64,000 bases of DNA from Leptotrichia sp. oral taxon 223 (lineage in GTDB: Bacteria > Fusobacteriota > Fusobacteriia > Fusobacteriales > Leptotrichiaceae), in contig NZ_JABXYU010000004.1 in the NCBI RefSeq assembly GCF_013394795.1, forward strand, positions 310,001 to 374,000, in the 5' to 3' direction. Of the stretch, positions 25,228 to 33,998 are shown piece after piece. Every line of letters begins with the position of its first letter. Positions within the stretch are counted from its first letter, which is position 1. Both the position numbers and the translations under genes were made by a program. The notes under the pieces are model-generated. The model saw only the letters and a program-made list of their open reading frames with translations, searched no databases and was not told where the DNA came from.

Positions 25228-27537
25228 TTGGAAGAAGCAATAGATTTTGATAAAAAAAGAAAAATGAATATTTTGGCACCAGCCGGTAATTATGAAAAGC
25301 TGGTTGCAGCTGTGAAAGCTGGGGCTAATGAGGTATTTTTCGGGCTGAAAGGGTTTGGAGCGAGAAGGAATAACGAAAATTTGGCTATGCAGGAAGTGTT
25401 TAACGGGATTGACTATGCTCATTCACGTGGGGTAAAGACGCTTATAACTTTGAATACAATTTTGAAGGACAGCGAGATTAACAGCATGTATAATAATGTC
25501 AAAAGAGTTTATGAACACGGGATTGATGCTGTTATTGTACAGGATTTGGGATTTGTGAAGTTTTTGAAGGAAAATTTTCCAGATTTAAAGATTCATGGAA
25601 GTACCCAGATGACTGTGGCAAATCACGTAGAAGCCAATAAACTAAAGGAATTAGGACTTACCCGTGTCTGCCTTGCAAGAGAACTTTCCTTTGAAGAAAT
25701 AAAAAGCATTCGTGAAAAAACTGACATTGAACTGGAAATATTTGTTTCAGGCTCACTTTGTATTTCCTATTCTGGAAACTGCTATATAAGCAGCTTTATT
25801 GGCGGAAGAAGTGGAAACCGTGGACTTTGTGCCTATTCCTGCCGTAAGAAGTTTACAGATGAAAATGGGGAAAGTGCTTATTTTTTAAGCCCAAACGATC
25901 AGTTATTGCAGGAAAAGGAAATCAATATGTTGAAGAATATTGGAATTGATGCGATAAAAGTTGAGGGACGAAAAAAATCGAGCGAGTATGTTTATGAAAC
26001 TGTAAGCTATTATGACAATATTTTAAAAGGTACTCCACGTCCGACAGAAAGTTATAAGTTATTTAACCGTGGATATTCAAAAGGATATTTTTATTTGGAT
26101 AACAAACTTATGAACTTTAAATATTCCTCAAATTTTGGATATTTTCTTGGAGCGAGAATTGGTGAATCGAATAATTTTAAAATTGATGATGAACTTATTT
26201 TAGGAGATGGAGTTCAATTTGTGGATGAAAATTTTGAGCAAATTGGCGGAGAATATGTAAATAAAATTCGGATTATTGAAGCTGTAGAAAATGGAAATTC
26301 TGAAAAGAAAAATAAAAAACAGAATGAAAAACGTAATAATAAGGAAAAAATCTCAAAAGCTGACAGATTCGATATTGTTTTCATTGGAAAATTACCAAAA
26401 GGGACAAGATATATTTACAAAAATTATTCCAAAGAAATTAATGACAGAATTATCCATAATATAAAAGTTTCCAAAAGATATGCGGCTGTTAATGCGACAT
26501 TACTTGCAAAAAAAGGGCAGAAATTCGAGCTTACGCTGGAAATTGAAAATTTGAAAAATGAAATAATTTCTGTTACAAAAAAAAGAAATATTATTGAGCA
26601 AGATGCAAAAAAATTGATTACAAAAGAGCAAATTGCTGAAAAAATTGGGGAACTTGGAGATACGACATTTGAGCTTGGGAAAATTCAGATTGATTATGAT
26701 GGGACTTCATTTATTCCGTTTAGTGAGCTGAAAACTCTGAAAAGGGAATGTGTTTCGGAACTTTTGGAAAAATTGCTTGAATCTTACAAAAGAACGGCTA
26801 TTGAGCGAAAAAAATACGATTTTGAAACAAATAAAAATTCTGAAAATATGGAAAGTGGGAAAGATAAAAATAGCAAAAAGCCTATCATTTCTGCACTTGT
26901 TACAAATGACGAACAGGAAAATGTCTGTCGTGAAATGGGGATAACAAAAGTTTACAGAAAACAGTTTGACGTTGCAAAGGAAAAGAATTTGTCTAAAACA
27001 AATAAAATAAAAATAGGTACAAATTTAGCCTCCAATCTTTATCAGGCAATTATGGGAGAAAAAACTGGAGTAAAAGGGCAAACGCTGGACTGGAACTTAA
27101 ATGTTTTCAACAATCATGCAATTGAGATGTTTTCCAGCTTTAAAAATCTTGAAACTGTATTTTTATCGCCAGAATTAAGTTATCGGCAACTAAAAAACAT
27201 AAAATCTGACAAGTTGAAAAAAGGGCTTGTAATTTATGGCCATCTAAAAGGAATGTACATCGAGCATAAAATTTTTGATAAGGAATACAAGGAGCTGGAA
27301 GGAGAATTTTATGATAAGTACAAGATTGTAAGAAATGAACTTGATAATATTGAACTTTATTTGGATAAGCCGATGAATCTGATACCAAGGCTGGATGATA
27401 TTTATGAGCTGAATTTGGATGAATTAAGACTGGACTTTACGTTTGAAAAGGCAGATGAAGTGAAAAAGATTATTAAAAGTATTGATACAAAAAGTGGAAA
27501 ATACACTCCTTATGCCTTTGAGCAGGGAGTTTTATAA
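25228..27537 (+). CDS. U32 family peptidase / RlhA-like protein with DUF3656 domain
   Basis: A 769-aa cytoplasmic protein. Residues 14-300 are the U32 TIM-barrel (MNILAPAGNYEKLVAAVKAGANEVFFG; the family signature ELEIFVSGSLCISYSGNCYISS with conserved cysteines; NRGLCAYSCRKKF), followed by a DUF3656-type domain and a second U32-like portion near the C-terminus (LNLDELRLDFT). Family members include RlhA, which hydroxylates 23S rRNA, and TrhP, which modifies tRNA; a proteolytic role is now doubtful for many. The TTG at 25228 is the best start, with GGAGAG upstream. Proximity to other RNA-modification genes is consistent with an RNA role. Confidence 0.85.
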   Translation: MEEAIDFDKKRKMNILAPAGNYEKLVAAVKAGANEVFFGLKGFGARRNNENLAMQEVFNGIDYAHSRGVKTLITLNTILKDSEINSMYNNVKRVYEHGIDAVIVQDLGFVKFLKENFPDLKIHGSTQMTVANHVEANKLKELGLTRVCLARELSFEEIKSIREKTDIELEIFVSGSLCISYSGNCYISSFIGGRSGNRGLCAYSCRKKFTDENGESAYFLSPNDQLLQEKEINMLKNIGIDAIKVEGRKKSSEYVYETVSYYDNILKGTPRPTESYKLFNRGYSKGYFYLDNKLMNFKYSSNFGYFLGARIGESNNFKIDDELILGDGVQFVDENFEQIGGEYVNKIRIIEAVENGNSEKKNKKQNEKRNNKEKISKADRFDIVFIGKLPKGTRYIYKNYSKEINDRIIHNIKVSKRYAAVNATLLAKKGQKFELTLEIENLKNEIISVTKKRNIIEQDAKKLITKEQIAEKIGELGDTTFELGKIQIDYDGTSFIPFSELKTLKRECVSELLEKLLESYKRTAIERKKYDFETNKNSENMESGKDKNSKKPIISALVTNDEQENVCREMGITKVYRKQFDVAKEKNLSKTNKIKIGTNLASNLYQAIMGEKTGVKGQTLDWNLNVFNNHAIEMFSSFKNLETVFLSPELSYRQLKNIKSDKLKKGLVIYGHLKGMYIEHKIFDKEYKELEGEFYDKYKIVRNELDNIELYLDKPMNLIPRLDDIYELNLDELRLDFTFEKADEVKKIIKSIDTKSGKYTPYAFEQGVL

Positions 27538-27650
27538 AAAATTTTGAATATATAGCAATTCTAGTTTAAAACGAGAGCAGAAAGTTGGCTATATCTATAG
27601 TCCATTGTTTTTTACATATTTTTACTCCAATTTTTAAATGGATTGGCTAT

Positions 27651-27672
27651 AATTTTAAAGATGTTTTACTAT
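27651..27672 (+). repeat. 22-bp leader element, copy 1
   Basis: Identical over 22 bp to 33935-33956 (both begin AATTTTAAAG and end TTTTACTAT). This copy lies 25 bp before the start of the O-antigen-ligase-like gene; the other precedes glucokinase. Confidence 0.6.
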
Positions 27673-27697
27673 CTTATTATAACTATAAGGAGGAAAC

Positions 27698-28783
27698 TTG
27701 GAAACAAAAAATCAGAAATATTTGGAAAAATTGTATTTACTTTTGGGTGCATCAATTTTTATACATTATGTTTTAGTTATTTTATTTAGCATTTTAATAT
27801 TGGTAAATATTTTTACAACTGGAGAATACAAAAAAATATTTAAGGACAAGTCGCTTATTACGGTGGGAATTGTTTTAGGATTTTCACTTATAACTTCCGC
27901 CTTTTATAAAAATATTTTAGGGTTAATCGCAATTCCAATATTTTTGTGCATTGTAGTTGGGCGTTACTATACGTTAATTGTGGATGTGAATTTTAAAAAA
28001 AATAATTTGGAATGGATGGCAAAATTTTCTGGAATATCGCTTTTTGTCGGAATTGGAGAATTTTTATTCACACACAGTAGAATTGGCTATTTTGGGTATC
28101 TTAATCCAAATTATTTGGGAAGCATTATGATGATGTCAGCAATTATAAATTTATATTTTACTTTTGAAAAAAAATCAAAAATTAATTTTGCCATATTTTT
28201 AATGAATATTCTGACAATACTGCTGACTGGCTCAAGATCCTCACTAATTGCTGCAGTTCTTGGAATATTTGTATTATTTTTCTACTTTTTACGAAGAAGA
28301 TATTTTGCTGGGTGCATTTTAGCACTTCTGTCATATATTCTAGGGGTAGTGTCAGGAATTTTCCCATTCTTGCGGGAAAGCACATTAATAGAATATTTCT
28401 GGCTAAGGGTGGAAATTATTGATATGGCATTCAGAATTTTCAAGAAAACAAACATTCTGTACGGACACGGAAACTTTTTTTACTACAAATTTACAAATTA
28501 CGTATATCCGCATTCGCATAATGCGCTTGTAGAACTGCTTTTAAGTTACGGACTAATCGGAACAATAGCTTTACTTACCGTATTTTTACGCTACCTATAC
28601 GATATTTTGAGAAATGACAGAAATAATGTGTTAAAAATTGCTCTGATTGCTGGAATTGTAATTCATAATTTTACTGATTTTGCAATTTTCTGGGTACAAA
28701 CTGTACTGCTGTTTATTATGGCTTTAGCTTACAGGGAGCAAAACGAACAGATACGTGGCTACAGACAGAAACGAAATAAATAA
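27698..28783 (+). CDS. O-antigen ligase/polymerase-like membrane protein
   Basis: A 361-aa protein with about ten membrane spans. The Wzy_C-type features are present: TGSRSSLIAAVLGIFVLFFYF near 175 and the periplasmic-loop motif YPHSHNALVELLLSYG near 275, with the conserved His and Asn. Members join O-antigen or other glycan to lipid A-core or polymerise it. Start is TTG at 27698, with AAGGAGG (27687-27693) at ideal distance. Nothing else in the immediate neighbourhood makes glycans. Confidence 0.85.
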   Translation: METKNQKYLEKLYLLLGASIFIHYVLVILFSILILVNIFTTGEYKKIFKDKSLITVGIVLGFSLITSAFYKNILGLIAIPIFLCIVVGRYYTLIVDVNFKKNNLEWMAKFSGISLFVGIGEFLFTHSRIGYFGYLNPNYLGSIMMMSAIINLYFTFEKKSKINFAIFLMNILTILLTGSRSSLIAAVLGIFVLFFYFLRRRYFAGCILALLSYILGVVSGIFPFLRESTLIEYFWLRVEIIDMAFRIFKKTNILYGHGNFFYYKFTNYVYPHSHNALVELLLSYGLIGTIALLTVFLRYLYDILRNDRNNVLKIALIAGIVIHNFTDFAIFWVQTVLLFIMALAYREQNEQIRGYRQKRNK

Positions 28784-28812
28784 ATTAAAAAAATCTGAGA
28801 GGAATACAAAAA

Positions 28813-29376
28813 ATGAGAGATAACATATATGTGGGGCTTGTCCACTATCCTGTATACAATAGAAATAACGCTATTGTGGCAACTTCTGTCACAAACTTTG
28901 ACATACACGATATTTCCAGAACTTGCAGGACTTATGATATAAAAAAATATTTCATCATAACTCCAGTTGATGCCCAGAAAGAGCTGACTGGCAGAATTAT
29001 TGGCTACTGGACTGAGGGAAACGGAATAGAATTTAACAAAAACCGAAATGAAGCCTTTGAAAATACAGAACTTGAAGATTCTGTCCAAAGTGCGATAGAA
29101 ACAATTGAAAAAATTGAAGGGAAAAAACCAAAAATTATAACGACTTCGGCAAAAATTTTTCCAAATACTGTCGGATATGCTGATTTAGGCAAGGAAATGG
29201 TTGAAGATGATTCGCCATATCTAATTTTGTTTGGAACAGGCTGGGGGCTTACAAATGAAATTATGGATTTATCCTATAAAATTTTGGAACCAATCCGGGG
29301 AAAGACTAAATACAATCATTTATGTGTCAGAAGTGCCGTTTCAATAATTTTAGACAGATTATTGGGAGAAAATTAA
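28813..29376 (+). CDS. SPOUT-type RNA methyltransferase (TrmD-associated family)
   Basis: A 187-aa protein: NIYVGLVHYPVYNRNNAIVATSVTNFDIHDISR at the start and LILFGTGWGLTNEIMD near 140, followed by NHLCVRSAVSIILDRL, the knotted AdoMet-binding region of the SPOUT family. It corresponds to the Methyltrn_RNA_4 group that is usually found with rimM and trmD, as here. The modified nucleotide is not established from sequence. Confidence 0.85.
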   Translation: MRDNIYVGLVHYPVYNRNNAIVATSVTNFDIHDISRTCRTYDIKKYFIITPVDAQKELTGRIIGYWTEGNGIEFNKNRNEAFENTELEDSVQSAIETIEKIEGKKPKIITTSAKIFPNTVGYADLGKEMVEDDSPYLILFGTGWGLTNEIMDLSYKILEPIRGKTKYNHLCVRSAVSIILDRLLGEN

Positions 29377-29435
29377 AAATCAAAATAACAAAAAATAAAA
29401 ACACAAACATAATATGAAAGGACAAAAATAAAAAA

Positions 29436-29855
29436 ATGAAGGAAAATAATCATAAATTAGTAGGAATCGTGGTAGTTAGCCACAGTAATACACTTGCACA
29501 GGAAATTATTAATTTTGTGAAAGTGTTCAAGCAGGAAGAATTTGCATTGGAAAATGGGGGAAATGCAAGTAGGGAAGTTTATGGAACAAATGCCGAAAAT
29601 GTGAAAAAAGCGATAATCCGTGCAGATAACGGTGCTGGGGTGCTTGTTTTCGTAGATATGGGAAGTTCTGTCTTTAATGCAGCTAAGGCAATAAAGGAAT
29701 TGGAAGGACAAGTTGAGGCAAAAATTGCGGACGCTCCATTAGTGGAAGGGGTAATTTCAGCAGTTGCAGCCAACTTTGATGGAATCGACTTGGATGACTT
29801 AAAAATGATTGCCGAAGATAGCAGAAAATTTACAAAATTAAAAAAAGAAATTTAG
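29436..29855 (+). CDS. DhaM-type PTS EIIA (mannose-family fold), orphan
   Basis: A 139-aa stand-alone EIIA domain: GIVVVSHSNTLAQEI with the phospho-accepting His near 17, GVLVFVDMGSSVFNAAKAI near 68, and DAPLVEGVISAVAAN near 100, all features of DhaM, which phosphorylates DhaL-bound ADP for dihydroxyacetone kinase. No dhaK or dhaL lies nearby; instead it sits between an RNA methyltransferase and rimM in the same orientation. The coupling to translation genes is unexplained. Confidence 0.85.
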   Translation: MKENNHKLVGIVVVSHSNTLAQEIINFVKVFKQEEFALENGGNASREVYGTNAENVKKAIIRADNGAGVLVFVDMGSSVFNAAKAIKELEGQVEAKIADAPLVEGVISAVAANFDGIDLDDLKMIAEDSRKFTKLKKEI

Positions 29856-29891
29856 AAAAAGATTTAAGAAAGAGAGAAATAATAATAAATA

Positions 29892-30401
29892 ATGGAAAAC
29901 TTAGTAAATATAGGAACAATCGTTGGAACACACCATTTACGTGGAAGTGTCAAAATCAACTCAATTTTTGAAAATATTGAACTTATCAAAAATGAACGTG
30001 TTCTTCTTGAAAAAAACGACAAAAAGAAATTACTTGTTGTAAAAAATATAAAAAGGCTGAATGACAAAAAAGCAATTTTGAACTTTGAAAAAATTGACAA
30101 TATTGACGCTGCAAAGGAGCTGAATGGCTATAAAGTCAAAATCCGCCGTGATTTACTGCCTAAAAGAGACGAAGATGATTTTTACGTAAAAGATTTATTT
30201 GGAATAGAAGTGTTTTCTGAAAATGAGAAAATTGGAGAAGTTGTAGATGTAATGGAAACCGCAGCCCACAATATCCTAATTATTGAAGATATCGATACAA
30301 AAAAAGAAATAATGGTTCCATTAATTGATGAATTTGTAGCAAAAATCGATTTTCCAAACAACAGAATCGAAGTAATCCTGATTGATGGAATGCGAGAATA
30401 A
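29892..30401 (+). CDS. rimM: Ribosome maturation factor RimM
   Basis: A 169-aa 16S rRNA processing factor that binds ribosomal protein S19 during 30S assembly. N-terminal barrel begins NIGTIVGTHHLRGSVKINS; the PRC-barrel half follows with FYVKDLFGIEVFSENEKIGEVVDV and MVPLIDEFVAKID. Immediately upstream of trmD, the usual order. Confidence 0.95.
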   Translation: MENLVNIGTIVGTHHLRGSVKINSIFENIELIKNERVLLEKNDKKKLLVVKNIKRLNDKKAILNFEKIDNIDAAKELNGYKVKIRRDLLPKRDEDDFYVKDLFGIEVFSENEKIGEVVDVMETAAHNILIIEDIDTKKEIMVPLIDEFVAKIDFPNNRIEVILIDGMRE

Positions 30402-30440
30402 ATAAATAGAATTTAAAAATAAATGCAAGAGGTAAAATCA

Positions 30441-31205
30441 ATGAAATTTAACGTACTCACACTATTCCCAGAATTATTTGAGCAGTATTTATCACAAACT
30501 ATCCTAAAAAGAGCAAGCGACAAGGATATTATCGACTTTAACATCGTAAACATAAGAGATTACGCCAGAAATAAGCACAGCCAGATGGACGACATCCCTT
30601 TTGGAGGCGGTGCTGGAATGGTTTTAAAGCCAGAAGCCTACTGGAACTTCTTTTATGAAAACTACGAATTTTACAATAACGAAAATAACGAAAATTCAAA
30701 AAAACCTTACGTAATTTTTTTATCCCCACAAGGAAAACAGCTAACCCACAACAAAGTTACAGAACTTTCAGAAAAAGATGAAATCGTACTTATTTCAGGA
30801 CGTTACGAAGGGCTGGATCAAAGAGTAATTGATAAATTTGTAGATGAAGAAATTTCCATTGGTGATTACGTCCTAAGCAGTGGCGACTTGCCTTCCCTTG
30901 TAATTATGGACTCTGTAATTCGTATAAAGGAAGGCGTAATAAAAAAGGAATCCTTTGAAACCGACTCTTTTTATAACGGACTTTTAGGCTTTCCACAATA
31001 CACAAGGCCCGTAGAAATTGACGGCTACACCGTTCCAGAAGTCCTGCGAAGTGGAAATCACGCTAAAATTGATGAATACAGGCAGTTTCATTCAATTGAA
31101 AAAACTATGAAAAATAGAATGGACTTATTTGAGAAAAAGCTGGAAAATATTGATGAAGATTTGGAATTTAAGAAGGTTTATAAGAAGTATTTAAAAAGTA
31201 AATAA
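30441..31205 (+). CDS. trmD: tRNA (guanine-37-N1)-methyltransferase TrmD
   Basis: A 254-aa SPOUT methyltransferase making m1G37 in tRNA. Motifs: MKFNVLTLFPELFEQYL start, MDDIPFGGGAGMVLKPE, EIVLISGRYEGLDQRV, ISIGDYVLSSGDLPSLV, and GFPQYTRPVEIDG. I start at the ATG at 30441, since AGAGGT lies seven bases upstream; the earlier in-frame ATG at 30423 has no site. Only 39 bp after rimM. Confidence 0.96.
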   Translation: MKFNVLTLFPELFEQYLSQTILKRASDKDIIDFNIVNIRDYARNKHSQMDDIPFGGGAGMVLKPEAYWNFFYENYEFYNNENNENSKKPYVIFLSPQGKQLTHNKVTELSEKDEIVLISGRYEGLDQRVIDKFVDEEISIGDYVLSSGDLPSLVIMDSVIRIKEGVIKKESFETDSFYNGLLGFPQYTRPVEIDGYTVPEVLRSGNHAKIDEYRQFHSIEKTMKNRMDLFEKKLENIDEDLEFKKVYKKYLKSK

Positions 31206-31250
31206 AAAATAAAAATGACTTTATTAAATAATATAATTTAAATTTTAAAA

Positions 31251-31274
31251 GGAGTTTCCCTGAAAAGAAACTCC
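31251..31274. terminator. Terminator between converging trmD and CPBP genes
   Basis: GGAGTTTC (31251-31258) and GAAACTCC (31267-31274) form a perfect 8-bp stem; the T-rich tract follows on the minus strand, so it chiefly serves the CPBP gene. Confidence 0.7.
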
Positions 31275-31282
31275 CCATTTCG

Positions 31283-32179
31283 TCAAACTATCCTATAGTT
31301 AAACACTAAATTAGAAACTACGATTGCAAATATTACCAGCAAATATAAAACATTATTTTTTAAAAACGCAATCATATTTTCCCTATCTTCAACATTTAAT
31401 TCAAAAATCGAAAGTACTTCTTTGTACTTCCCTTCCAACAATCCAATTATAAAAAATACTAATAAAAAGATAATCAAAAAGGCAGAAAACAAACCAACTA
31501 GAATTAGAAGTATCTCAATTCTTAAAAGAATTAAAACCTGAGATGTTTTCGTTATTGCATTTATAAAAAAATGTATTAAAATAGAATATTTTGTTGAATA
31601 CTTATATGCAACATAGGAAAAAATAATTCCTGTAAAGAATGCCGGGATAATCATATCTATATTATAATGAGATAATGCAAAAAAGACTGAATTAATAACT
31701 ATTGCTGTTTTTATTCCATATTTTTTTAAATTATTCATTATAACTCCCCGAAATACTATTTCTTCTAGTATTGGTGCCACACAAACTATCATTATTACAT
31801 CTGTATACAGAGGTTCGTATATCGCTACCACAGGTGTTCGTCCCTTATGACTGCTCATTAATACAATTAAAAAACTAAAAAAATTACCTACCCAAAAGGC
31901 TAATGCAAAATAAATACTAAAGTCTTTCGCCTTTAATTTTTCATTCGTTTTAAAATATTCATATTTTTTATAAGTTTTTACAAAATAATAAATTATTGGA
32001 AAACTAAGTATCCATCTATGTATTCTAAACATATACACATATTTAAATATTTTATTCTCGGTAAATACTGTATCGTTGTGTAAAGGAATCATAAATAGAA
32101 GGTGAAATATATAAATTATAAATAAAATTAGAAAAATATCTTTTTTTGTGTTATCCTCTAAATTTGTTATTCTCTTCAT
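31283..32179 (-). CDS. CPBP-family intramembrane glutamic protease
   Basis: A 298-aa membrane protein with about eight spans. The CPBP/CAAX-protease motifs are intact: ILEEIVFRG with Glu139, Glu140 and Arg144, FFALSHYN with His171, and a later IHFFINAI segment. Family members process prenylated proteins in eukaryotes and act in bacteriocin self-immunity or unknown proteolysis in bacteria. Monocistronic. Confidence 0.85.
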   Translation of the reverse strand: MKRITNLEDNTKKDIFLILFIIYIFHLLFMIPLHNDTVFTENKIFKYVYMFRIHRWILSFPIIYYFVKTYKKYEYFKTNEKLKAKDFSIYFALAFWVGNFFSFLIVLMSSHKGRTPVVAIYEPLYTDVIMIVCVAPILEEIVFRGVIMNNLKKYGIKTAIVINSVFFALSHYNIDMIIPAFFTGIIFSYVAYKYSTKYSILIHFFINAITKTSQVLILLRIEILLILVGLFSAFLIIFLLVFFIIGLLEGKYKEVLSIFELNVEDRENMIAFLKNNVLYLLVIFAIVVSNLVFNYRIV

Positions 32180-32231
32180 TTGATCCTACCTCTTATTTTT
32201 ATAAATATCATAGTAAAATTTTTAAAGCCAA

Positions 32232-32255
32232 AAAAGACACTTAAATGTGCCTTTT
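32232..32255 (-). terminator. Terminator of trpS
   Basis: AAAAGGCAC/GTGTCTTTT stem on the minus strand (complement of 32232-32240 and 32247-32255) followed by T residues. Confidence 0.7.
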
Positions 32256-32300
32256 CTTTACAATTAAAATAAAACTATTCAAATAAAAATCACTAATTTT

Positions 32301-33275
32301 TTAATAATTTTTCTTCAAAAGCCCCACTACATCCCTAACTTCATCCATCTTCTCAGTTGCAATGCTTCTAGCCTTGTTTGCACCTTTACGCAAAATTCCA
32401 TATACATAATCCATATTGTTTTCCAGTTCTTCACGTTTTTTCTGGAATGGAGAAAAATAATCCATGAATTTGTCAAACAATTCATTTTTGGCATGTCCAT
32501 ATCCAAAGTTTCCAGCTCTGAATTTTTCCTTTAATGCTTCTACTTCTGCTTCTGTTGCAAAAAGAGCATATAATTTTGTGATGTTGTTGTCAGGATTTTT
32601 TGGCTCCTCTAAAGGCGTTGAATCTGTTACAATGCTCATTATCTGTTTTTTCAGTGCTTTTTTTGAACCAAACATATTTATTACATTTCCATAAGACTTG
32701 CTCATTTTGTCTCCATCTGTTCCTGGCACAGTTGCTACATTTTCAACAATTTTTTCTTTTGGAAGCTTGAATACTTCCTTACCGTAAGTTTCGTTAAATT
32801 TAATCGCAATATCACGAGTCATTTCCACATGTTGCTTCTGATCCTTCCCAACAGGCACAATATCTGGCGAGTACATCAAAATATCAGCCGCCATAAGTAT
32901 CGGATAAGTAAACAGCCCCACATTTGGCTTAATCCCTTTTGCAATTTTGTCCTTGTATGAATGAGCCCTTTCCAGTAGCCCCATTGGAGAAATATTTGAT
33001 AAAATCCAAGACAATTCGGCATGCTCAGGTACATCCGACTGCAAAAACAACGTTGACTTCTCAGGATCCAATCCCAAAGCCAAATAATCCAAAATCACAT
33101 TAATCGTATTAGCCTTCAAATCCTCCCCTTTCGGCGAAGACGTCAAAGCATGATAATTTGCCAAAAAATAAAAACCTTCATATTCATCCTGCAATTCCAC
33201 AAACTGCTTAATAGCCCCAAAATAATTCCCAATATGTAAAATTCCGCTGGGCTGTATTCCTGATAAACTTCTCAT
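32301..33275 (-). CDS. trpS: Tryptophanyl-tRNA synthetase
   Basis: A class I aminoacyl-tRNA synthetase of 324 aa. SGIQPSGILHIGNYFGA contains the HIGH-equivalent HIGN; GDKMSKSYGN is the KMSKS loop. The start is the ATG at 33275, preceded by ATGGAGG; a frame opening at 33362 adds 29 residues with no family counterpart. No T-box-like leader was recognised. Confidence 0.96.
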   Translation of the reverse strand: MRSLSGIQPSGILHIGNYFGAIKQFVELQDEYEGFYFLANYHALTSSPKGEDLKANTINVILDYLALGLDPEKSTLFLQSDVPEHAELSWILSNISPMGLLERAHSYKDKIAKGIKPNVGLFTYPILMAADILMYSPDIVPVGKDQKQHVEMTRDIAIKFNETYGKEVFKLPKEKIVENVATVPGTDGDKMSKSYGNVINMFGSKKALKKQIMSIVTDSTPLEEPKNPDNNITKLYALFATEAEVEALKEKFRAGNFGYGHAKNELFDKFMDYFSPFQKKREELENNMDYVYGILRKGANKARSIATEKMDEVRDVVGLLKKNY

Positions 33276-33533
33276 AAAAACCTCCATAATTTTATTATTA
33301 AATTTGTCCAATAACTTAATTTTTATTCTATAATTTTTTAAAATACCACTACCTATCCACAAGTATTTAAATTAATATTTTTTTATTTTTATTTTAGGAT
33401 ATTTTGGTTAATATTTGTTTTTTCATTTATATTTTTAATTTCTCCTAACAAAATTTTGCTTGAAAATTTTTTTATCATAATAGAATATTATAGTTAAATC
33501 GAAAATGTCGTGATTTTTGGGAAATAAAAATTA

Positions 33534-33725
33534 CTGTCTGAGCGAAGTTTTATGTAGCGAGTTTAATTTTTGTTTTCAAAAAATGCTTAGACAAACTGGG
33601 GATAGTGCGTAATACTTTCGCTATTATCTTGAGTATGGCATTATTTAAATATTTTAAAATAACTGTTATTGCGAAATAAAGGGGAATGGCGATTGATTCC
33701 CCTTGCTCTATAAAAAAGAAAAAAT
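33534..33725 (+). repeat. Dispersed intergenic repeat, copy B
   Basis: Same two modules as at 24892-25015: GTCTGAGCG...GCGAGTTT...CAAAAAATGCTTAGAC (33536-33592), then, after an 85-bp insert absent from copy A, AAGGGGAAT (33679-33687) pairing with ATTCCCCTT (33696-33704) around GGCGATTG, and TATAAAAAAGAAAAAA. Base changes in the second stem (extra G and C) are compensatory between copies, which supports a conserved RNA or DNA hairpin. It occupies most of the 723-bp gap between trpS and glucokinase; I see no ORF there. Confidence 0.7.
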
Positions 33726-33887
33726 ATATAAATTTAGAAAAAAATAATTATTAATCAAAATAATCCAAAATAAAAATTATTAAATTGAATACTTAAGGAT
33801 AGATTTTAAAATTAGATTATTAAACAGATTCTTTTTCTTTAAAAAATATATTTTCATTATATCATTAAAAAAAAATTTTGTAAAATA

Positions 33888-33956
33888 TTGAAAAAGTAGA
33901 AGAAATAAGGTAAACTAATATTGATATAAAAATTAATTTTAAAGATGTTTTACTAT
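33888..33956 (+). promoter_or_regulatory. Glucokinase promoter and 22-bp leader element, copy 2
   Basis: TTGAAA (33888-33893), 17-bp spacer, TAAACT (33911-33916). The element at 33935-33956 would be in the leader and is identical to 27651-27672. Confidence 0.5.
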
Positions 33957-33998
33957 GTGTTATGGAAATAAAATAAAAAATTATAATTAGGAGGAAAT

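Noticed and set aside
33363-33998. T-box or riboswitch upstream of trpS or glucokinase
   Set aside because: No T-box consensus or known riboswitch core seen; the region is filled by repeat copy B.
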